A stretch of 37,443 nucleotides of DNA from Knoellia aerolata DSM 18566 (GTDB lineage: Bacteria; Actinomycetota; Actinomycetes; Actinomycetales; Dermatophilaceae). Numbering within the stretch: position 1 is the first letter of the stretch; each line of letters opens with the position of its first letter. Made by a program: the position numbers and the translations under genes. Below the pieces are notes generated by a model. The model ran no database searches and had not been told where the DNA came from. It worked only from the letters and a program-made list of their open reading frames with translations. This document shows, piece by piece, positions 32,724 to 37,443 of this stretch. The stretch lies in NCBI RefSeq assembly GCF_000768695.1, contig NZ_AVPL01000037.1, forward strand, positions 1-37,443, written 5' to 3'.

Positions 32724-33365
32724 ATGCTCAACAAGTACGCGCGCCCGTTCTTCACGAAGCTGCTCACCCCGCTGGCCTCGGTCCTCCTCAGAGCCGGGGT
32801 CAGTCCTGACGTCGTGACGATCGTCGGCACCCTCGGGGTGAGCCTCGGCGCGCTGCTCTTCTACCCGCGCGGCGAGTTCCTCATCGGCACCCTCGTCATC
32901 ACGGCGTTCGTGTTCTCGGACACCGTCGACGGGATCATGGCCCGCCGCTCTGGCCGTTCGAGCACGTGGGGGGCCTTCCTCGACTCGACGCTCGACCGCG
33001 TCGCCGACGCCTCCGTCTTCGGTGGGCTCGTGCTCTTCTACGCCGGCGGGCAGAGCGTGCGTCCGGGCGGCGCCTTCGAGGTCTCCGCGGGGCTCATGGC
33101 CGCCCTCGCCCTGGCCTGCCTCATCCTCGGGATGGTCGTGTCCTACGCCAGGGCCCGCGCCGAGGGGCTCGGCATGACCGCCAACGTCGGGATCGCCGAG
33201 CGGGCCGAGCGCCTCGTCGCCGTCCTCGTGACGACCGGTCTCGTCGGGTGGTTCCTCCCGGAGGTCTTCCTCACCGTGGTGCTCGCGCTCCTCGCCCTCG
33301 CGAGCCTGGTCACGGTGGTCCAGCGGATGCTCGAGGTCCGCCGTCAGGCCCTCGACGTCGCGTGA
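32724..33365 (+). CDS. pgsA: CDP-alcohol phosphatidyltransferase, phosphatidylinositol(-phosphate) synthase
   Basis: A 213-residue integral membrane enzyme. The CDP-alcohol phosphotransferase motif is complete, with the four metal-binding Asp residues: D66-x2-D69-G70-x2-A73-R74-x8-G83-x3-D87-x3-D91. About six helices are expected. In actinobacteria the homologue pgsA1 (Rv2612c) makes the inositol phospholipid that starts PIM synthesis. The place between the HIT gene and patA/pimA supports this over phosphatidylglycerol phosphate synthase. Its stop overlaps the patA start as GTGA. Confidence 0.93.
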   Translation: MLNKYARPFFTKLLTPLASVLLRAGVSPDVVTIVGTLGVSLGALLFYPRGEFLIGTLVITAFVFSDTVDGIMARRSGRSSTWGAFLDSTLDRVADASVFGGLVLFYAGGQSVRPGGAFEVSAGLMAALALACLILGMVVSYARARAEGLGMTANVGIAERAERLVAVLVTTGLVGWFLPEVFLTVVLALLALASLVTVVQRMLEVRRQALDVA

Positions 33366-34312
33366 GCGCGCGGGCCGGGGACGCCGTCTCCCGAACCACC
33401 GACGCGGTGACCGTGGCCGGCTTCCGGGTCGGCTGGTCGCTCATCCGCCGTATGCCGGAGGGCGCGGCCCATGCGCTCTTCGACCGGATCGCCGACCTCA
33501 CCGTTGCCCGGGGCGGGGGAGCGCGGCTGCGCGCCAACTACGCGACGGTGCGACCCGAGCTCGACGACGCCGCGCTCGACCGGCTCGTCCGTGACGGGAT
33601 GCGGGCCTACATGCGGTACTACTGCGAGGCGTTCCGGCTGCCGGTGCTCACCGCGGACGACCTCGCGGCGCGGGTGCGGGTCGAGGGCGACGGTCCGGTC
33701 CGGGAGGTGCTCGCCGACGGCGGGTCGCTCGTCTGCTTCCTCGGCCACCTCGGCAACTGGGACCTCGCCGGGGCCTGGGGCGCGGTGCACCTGGGGCCGG
33801 TCACGACGGTCGCCGAGCGCCTCGAGCCCGAGAAGGTCTTCGAGGAGTTCCTCGCGTTCCGCACCGGGCTCGGCATGACCATCCACCCGCTGACGGGTGG
33901 GGACCCGCCCTTCCCGCTGCTGCGGCAGGCGGCCCGGCGCCGTGGCCTCATCCCGCTGCTGTCCGACCGCGACCTCTCCCGCGACGGGGTCGAGGTCGAC
34001 TTCTGCGGTGAGCCCGCTCGGATGGCAGCCGGCCCCGCGGCGCTGGCCCTCGCCGAGCGGCGCCCGCTCTTCCCGGTCTCGATCCGGCACGAGCGCACCG
34101 GTCACCGGTGGGGCATCGTCATCACCTTCCACGACCCGGTGGTCGTCCCCGAGTCCGGGACCACGCGGGCCAAGGTGACGGCCATGACCCAGTCGTGTGC
34201 CGACGTCCTCGGCGAGACCGTCCGGACCCACACCGCCGACTGGCACATGCTCCAGCCGGTCTTCACCAAGGACCTCGACCTCGCACGGCTCGCCCGGGCC
34301 GGTGGCGCATGA
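33362..34312 (+). CDS. patA: Phosphatidylinositol mannoside acyltransferase
   Basis: A 316-residue acyltransferase of the LpxL/HtrB-like family. The catalytic motif is HLGNWD (H129-x4-D134), followed by VTTVAERLEPEKVFEEFLAFR and LSDRDLSRDGVEVDFCGEP. GTG 33362 overlaps the pgsA stop as GTGA, and the stop overlaps pimA as ATGA. The homologue Rv2611c adds palmitate to the mannose of PIM1/PIM2 on the inner face of the plasma membrane. Gene order makes this the natural function here. Confidence 0.92.
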   Translation: MSARAGDAVSRTTDAVTVAGFRVGWSLIRRMPEGAAHALFDRIADLTVARGGGARLRANYATVRPELDDAALDRLVRDGMRAYMRYYCEAFRLPVLTADDLAARVRVEGDGPVREVLADGGSLVCFLGHLGNWDLAGAWGAVHLGPVTTVAERLEPEKVFEEFLAFRTGLGMTIHPLTGGDPPFPLLRQAARRRGLIPLLSDRDLSRDGVEVDFCGEPARMAAGPAALALAERRPLFPVSIRHERTGHRWGIVITFHDPVVVPESGTTRAKVTAMTQSCADVLGETVRTHTADWHMLQPVFTKDLDLARLARAGGA

Positions 34313-35499
34313 GGATCGGACTCGTCTGCCCCTACGCCTTCGACGTCCCCGGCGGGGTCCAGTTCCACGTCCGCGACCTCGCCGAGTTCTTCACCGCGCA
34401 GGGTCACGACGTCTCCGTCCTCGCGCCGGTGGACGACGGCGGGGCCAGCCTGCCGGCATACGTCACGTCGTGCGGCCGGGCGGTCCCGGTGCGCTACAAC
34501 GGGTCGGTCGCGCGGCTGACCTTCGGGCCGGTGACGTCCTCGCGGGTGAGCCGGTGGCTGGAGGAGGGCGACTTCGACGTGCTGCACCTCCACGAGCCGG
34601 TGACGCCGAGCGCCTCGCTCATGGCCCTGTGGGCGTCGTCGGAGCCGGTCGTCGCGACGTTCCACACGTCCAACATCCGCTCCCGCGCCATGCACGCCGC
34701 CAACCCGTTGCTGCGCCCGTCGACCGAGAAGATCCGGGCCCGCATCGCCGTGTCCGAGGAGGCCCGCCAGACGGTGCGTCGCCACCTCGGCGGTGACGCG
34801 TACATCATCCCCAACGGCGTCGACACGCACCGGTTCGCGCCCGACGGCGCGGTGACGCGCTGGACGGGGACCCCGGAGCGGCCCACGCTGGCGTTCCTCG
34901 GCCGCATCGACGAGCCGCGCAAGGGACTCGACGTCGTGGTCGCCGCCATGCCAGCCGTCCTCGACGCCCTCCCCGGTGCCCGCCTCGTCGTGGCGGGCCC
35001 CGGCGACGTCGACGAGATCGCCGAGTCCCTCGACCCCCGGGTGCGGGCCGCGGCCGAGTTCCTCGGTGCGGTCTCCGAGGACGACAAGGTGGCCCTGCTG
35101 AGGTCGGCCGACCTCTACGTCGCGCCGCACACGGGCGGTGAGAGCTTCGGGATCGTGCTCGTCGAGGCGATGTCGGCGGGTGCGCCGGTGCTCGCCAGCG
35201 ACCTCGAGGCGTTCGTGGCCGTGCTCGGCAGCGGGCCGGCCGGGCGCACCTTCCCGGTGGGGGACAGCGCCGCCCTCGCGCGCGCCGTCGTGGAGCTGGT
35301 CGGCGACCCCGGCGAACGGCAGCGACTCAGCGACCTCGGGCTGCGACGGGCCCGGTCCTTCGACTGGGGAGTCGTCGCGGAACGTGTCATGGCGGTGTAC
35401 GAGACCGTGATCGAGGGCGCGGACAGCTCCCCGGTCGAGCCCGCCCTGCGCGCCGGCCTGCTCGGGCGGCTGCGCTGGCCGATGAGAGGTGAGGCGTGA
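34309..35499 (+). CDS. pimA: Phosphatidylinositol alpha-mannosyltransferase
   Basis: A 396-residue GT4 glycosyltransferase (GT-B fold) that transfers the first mannose from GDP-mannose to phosphatidylinositol. It has the N-terminal GGVQFHVRDLAEF loop, HLHEPVTPS, HTSNIRSRAM and the GDP site EAMSAG within E278-x7-E286 (GGESFGIVLVEAMSAG). Length is close to mycobacterial PimA (about 378). The start ATG overlaps patA. The stop overlaps the next gene's ATG by one base. Confidence 0.94.
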   Translation: MRIGLVCPYAFDVPGGVQFHVRDLAEFFTAQGHDVSVLAPVDDGGASLPAYVTSCGRAVPVRYNGSVARLTFGPVTSSRVSRWLEEGDFDVLHLHEPVTPSASLMALWASSEPVVATFHTSNIRSRAMHAANPLLRPSTEKIRARIAVSEEARQTVRRHLGGDAYIIPNGVDTHRFAPDGAVTRWTGTPERPTLAFLGRIDEPRKGLDVVVAAMPAVLDALPGARLVVAGPGDVDEIAESLDPRVRAAAEFLGAVSEDDKVALLRSADLYVAPHTGGESFGIVLVEAMSAGAPVLASDLEAFVAVLGSGPAGRTFPVGDSAALARAVVELVGDPGERQRLSDLGLRRARSFDWGVVAERVMAVYETVIEGADSSPVEPALRAGLLGRLRWPMRGEA

Positions 35500-36083
35500 T
35501 GGACATCCTGCAGATCGCGACGACGGTGGCCCTCGTGCTGCTCGCCGTGGCCTGGTACCTGTCGTACTCCGCCTCGCGGCTCGACCGGCTCCACGCGAAG
35601 GTCGAGGGTGCGGTGTCCGCCCTCGACGCCCAGCTCGTCCGGCGCGCCGAGGCCACCCTCGAGCTCGCGACGAGCGGGGCCCTCGACCCCGCGACGTCGC
35701 TGCTGCTCGCCGACGCCGCGAGCGAGGCGCTCGAACGCCACACCCACCAACCGCTGAGCCACGACCCGCTGGAGGGGCAGACCTTCGCCGGTCGCGAGGA
35801 CACCGAGACCAACCTCACCGAGGTCCTGCGGGCGGTCCTGCAGGAGGACACGGTCGCCGCCCTCCGTGCCGACGTCGAGGGTGTCGGCGCCGACGGGCTG
35901 TCGCGGGTGGAGGCGAGTGCCCTGCGCGTCCAGCTGGCCCGCCGTTTCCACAACGACGCGGTCCGCGAGGTACGCCGGGTCCGGACCAAGTGGGTGGTCC
36001 GGCTGTTCCGTCTCGCCGGTCACGCGGCTCTGCCTCACCGGGTCGACTTCGACGACGACCTTCCGCCTGCAGTGGTCGACTGA
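35499..36083 (+). CDS. LemA-like membrane protein in the PIM operon
   Basis: A 194-residue protein with one N-terminal membrane helix (LQIATTVALVLLAVAWYLSYSA). A cytoplasmic or external helical domain resembles LemA: RLHAKVEGAVSALDAQLVRRAEA at the start and ALRVQLARRFHNDAVREVRRVRTKWVVRLFRLAGH near the end, compared with LemA's LxRRxDLIPN and ARRFYNxxVxxYN. Lacking the central LemA Leu/Val repeats, it may be only a distant relative. ATG 35499 overlaps the pimA stop by one base; GTG 35496 is also in frame. It takes the place of the nudix-type protein found after pimA in mycobacteria. The role is unknown; membrane-linked partner of PIM synthesis is inference. Confidence 0.75.
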   Translation: MDILQIATTVALVLLAVAWYLSYSASRLDRLHAKVEGAVSALDAQLVRRAEATLELATSGALDPATSLLLADAASEALERHTHQPLSHDPLEGQTFAGREDTETNLTEVLRAVLQEDTVAALRADVEGVGADGLSRVEASALRVQLARRFHNDAVREVRRVRTKWVVRLFRLAGHAALPHRVDFDDDLPPAVVD

Positions 36084-36091
36084 GACCGCTC

Positions 36092-36097
36092 TAGACT
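36092..36097 (+). promoter_or_regulatory. -10 element (TAGACT) of pdxS
   Basis: TAGACT is followed by 7 nt and ATG 36105, again a leaderless arrangement. It begins 9 nt after the LemA-like stop, so pdxS has its own promoter despite the operon-like spacing. Confidence 0.5.
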
Positions 36098-36104
36098 GGC
36101 GCGC

Positions 36105-37028
36105 ATGAGCGACTCCCGCACCCCCGCCGCAGCCCCCACGACCACCTCCCACACCGGCACGACCCGGGTGAAGCGCGGCATGGCCGAGATGCTCAAGGGC
36201 GGCGTCATCATGGACGTCGTCAACGTCGAGCAGGCCAGGATCGCCGAGGACGCCGGTGCCGTGGCCGTGATGGCCCTGGAGCGGGTCCCCGCCGACATCC
36301 GCGCCCAGGGCGGCGTCTCCCGCATGTCCGACCCCGACATGATCGACGCCATCATCGAGGCCGTCTCGATCCCGGTCATGGCCAAGGCCCGCATCGGCCA
36401 CTTCGTCGAGGCCCAGGTCCTGCAGTCCCTCGGCGTCGACTACATCGACGAGTCCGAGGTGCTCACCCCCGCCGACTACGCCAACCACATCGACAAGTGG
36501 AACTTCACGGTCCCGTTCGTCTGCGGCGCCACCCACCTCGGCGAGGCGCTGCGCCGCATCACCGAGGGCGCGGCGATGATCCGCTCCAAGGGCGAGGCCG
36601 GCACCGGTGACGTCTCCAACGCCACGATGCACATGCGCAAGATCCGGGCGGAGATCCGCCGCCTGCACGGGATGGCCGACGACGAGCTCTACGTCGCGGC
36701 CAAGGAGCTCCAGGCGCCGTTCGACCTCGTCAAGGAGGTCGCCGTCGCCGGCAAGCTGCCGGTCGTGCTCTTCACCGCCGGCGGTATCGCCACCCCCGCC
36801 GACGCCGCCATGATGATGCAGCTCGGCGCTGAGGGCGTGTTCGTCGGCTCCGGCATCTTCAAGTCGGGCAACCCGACCGAGCGCGCCGAGGCCATCGTCA
36901 AGGCGACGACGTTCCACGACGACCCCGACGTCATCGCCAAGGTGTCGCGTGGCCTCGGCGAGGCCATGGTCGGCATCAACGTCGACGAGATCCCCGAGCC
37001 GCACCGCCTGGCCGAGCGCGGCTGGTAA
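36105..37028 (+). CDS. pdxS: Pyridoxal 5'-phosphate synthase, PdxS subunit
   Basis: A 307-residue TIM-barrel enzyme that makes PLP from ribose 5-phosphate, glyceraldehyde 3-phosphate and ammonia. The first 20 residues (Ala/Thr-rich) precede the core [18 protein letters not shown]. The two catalytic lysines are K94 in VMAKARIGH and K162 in [48 protein letters not shown] and FVGSGIFKS are all conserved. It needs PdxT to supply ammonia. pdxT, usually close by, is not in the window: the gene is followed by an 82-bp palindrome and convergent fdhD. Confidence 0.97.
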   Translation: MSDSRTPAAAPTTTSHTGTTRVKRGMAEMLKGGVIMDVVNVEQARIAEDAGAVAVMALERVPADIRAQGGVSRMSDPDMIDAIIEAVSIPVMAKARIGHFVEAQVLQSLGVDYIDESEVLTPADYANHIDKWNFTVPFVCGATHLGEALRRITEGAAMIRSKGEAGTGDVSNATMHMRKIRAEIRRLHGMADDELYVAAKELQAPFDLVKEVAVAGKLPVVLFTAGGIATPADAAMMMQLGAEGVFVGSGIFKSGNPTERAEAIVKATTFHDDPDVIAKVSRGLGEAMVGINVDEIPEPHRLAERGW

Positions 37029-37043
37029 GCCCGAGGGGGGCGT

Positions 37044-37125
37044 GCACAACTCGCCAATTCCCCTCCTGCGGTACAGACACGCCGTGTGTGTCGCGTACCG
37101 GAGGGGAGGAATTGGCGAGTTGTGC
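37044..37125. repeat. 82-bp palindromic element downstream of pdxS
   Basis: Left arm 37044-37074 and right arm 37095-37125 are inverted copies: 18 bp perfect (from GCACAACTCGCCAATTCC), then a partly matched middle, then 6 bp perfect (CGGTAC). The 20-nt centre has its own small stem, GACAC (37076-37080) with GTGTC (37088-37092). The pairing extends outward by two Watson-Crick pairs and one wobble pair. It lies between the convergent genes pdxS and fdhD. It may act as a bidirectional terminator, or be a REP/MITE-like mobile palindrome; it is larger than an ordinary terminator. Confidence 0.85.
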
Positions 37126-37139
37126 GCGGGGGAGGTGGG

Positions 37140-37443
37140 TCAGTGGGGGATGCGGTGAGCGTGCGTGTAGATGCTCATCCGGCGCCCCCGGGCAAACCCG
37201 ACGAGGGTCACGCCCAGCCGGTCGGCGGCCTCGATCGCCAGCGACGACGGCGCCGACACGCACGCCAGCACGGACACCTCGGAGACGGCGGCCTTCTGGA
37301 CGATCTCGAAGCTGGCCCGGCTCGACACGACGAGCAGCGCGCCCGCCGTCTCGATGCCGAGCACGAGCGCACCACCGAGCACCTTGTCGACGGCGTTGTG
37401 GCGCCCGATGTCCTCGCGCACGATCGCGAGGTCGTGCGCCCCC
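37140..37443 (-). CDS. fdhD: Formate dehydrogenase accessory sulfurtransferase FdhD, C-terminal part
   Basis: This is the last 100 residues of FdhD, which passes sulfur from IscS to the molybdenum cofactor of formate dehydrogenase. Visible signatures are REDIGRHNAVDKVLG, SSRASFEIVQKAA, VLACVSAPSSLAIEAADRLGVTLVGFARG and a terminal MSIYTHAHRI. The catalytic Cys motif and the start lie beyond the window's right edge. TGA is at 37142-37140. It converges on pdxS, with the palindrome between them. The adjoining genes are not visible, so whether fdh genes are linked is not known. Confidence 0.94.
   Translation of the reverse strand, partial: GAHDLAIVREDIGRHNAVDKVLGGALVLGIETAGALLVVSSRASFEIVQKAAVSEVSVLACVSAPSSLAIEAADRLGVTLVGFARGRRMSIYTHAHRIPH

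Overview
This is a high-GC chromosomal segment (about 72% by impression) from an actinomycete, most likely of the order Micrococcales and possibly Intrasporangiaceae-like. The evidence is the GC-rich third codon positions, many GTG starts, leaderless TANNNT promoters, the phosphatidylinositol mannoside (PIM) lipid operon pgsA-patA-pimA next to thrS and a HIT gene, a tmsA/tmsB (bfaA/bfaB) 10-methyl fatty acid pair, and a mycobacterial-style fadE5/fadA2/fabG4/htdX cluster. The genus assignment is inference.

Layout. 1-996: the 3' end of a heavy-metal (Cu/Ag-like) P1B-type ATPase. 1277-5942: a plus-strand operon of a membrane-anchored trypsin-like protease (split by a 1-nt frameshift), a MoxR AAA ATPase, a DUF58 protein and two membrane-anchored VWA proteins. 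6025-6614: two small minus-strand genes, a compact RemA/DUF370-like protein and a 60-residue unknown. 6901-11961: a membrane M28 peptidase followed by tmsA-tmsB. 12003-13156: a leaderless 8-codon upstream ORF fused by ATGA overlap to a ferredoxin-reductase-type flavoprotein. 13145-20056: a fatty acyl module, with tetR-fadE5-methyltransferase on the minus strand and fadA2-fabG4-htdX on the plus strand, around one divergent promoter that carries an inverted repeat. 20059-23355: an S9 peptidase and two GNAT acetyltransferases. 23429-28561: two tandem P2-type cation ATPases, one with an altered ion site and one resembling Na,K-ATPase in its ion-site helices. 28661-28990: an ABM-type monooxygenase. 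29153-37028: thrS, two GNATs, the Ap4A-phosphorylase-like HIT gene, pgsA, patA, pimA, a LemA-like membrane protein and pdxS. 37044-37125: a large palindromic element. 37140-37443: the 3' part of fdhD.

How the genes work together. thrS to pdxS matches the conserved actinobacterial PIM neighbourhood: PgsA makes the phosphatidylinositol (phosphate) precursor, PimA adds the first mannose and PatA acylates it. The fadE5/fadA2/fabG4/htdX set supplies acyl-CoA oxidation, thiolysis, ketoreduction and hydration, plausibly under the linked TetR. TmsB and TmsA methylate oleoyl phospholipid and reduce the product to a 10-methyl chain. The MoxR/DUF58/VWA set is a classic AAA-VWA cell-envelope module.

The strongest unexplained signals are: (i) an octamer, CGGCATAC/GTATGCCG, found at least 17 times on both strands, in several codon phases and also between genes, but missing from two long stretches that hold the accessory-looking modules; (ii) the 82-bp palindrome that ends the pdxS operon where pdxT would be expected; (iii) the leaderless coupled micro-ORF; and (iv) the tandem P-type ATPase with a His in the M6 ion-site position. 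No tRNA, rRNA, CRISPR array or insertion sequence was seen.
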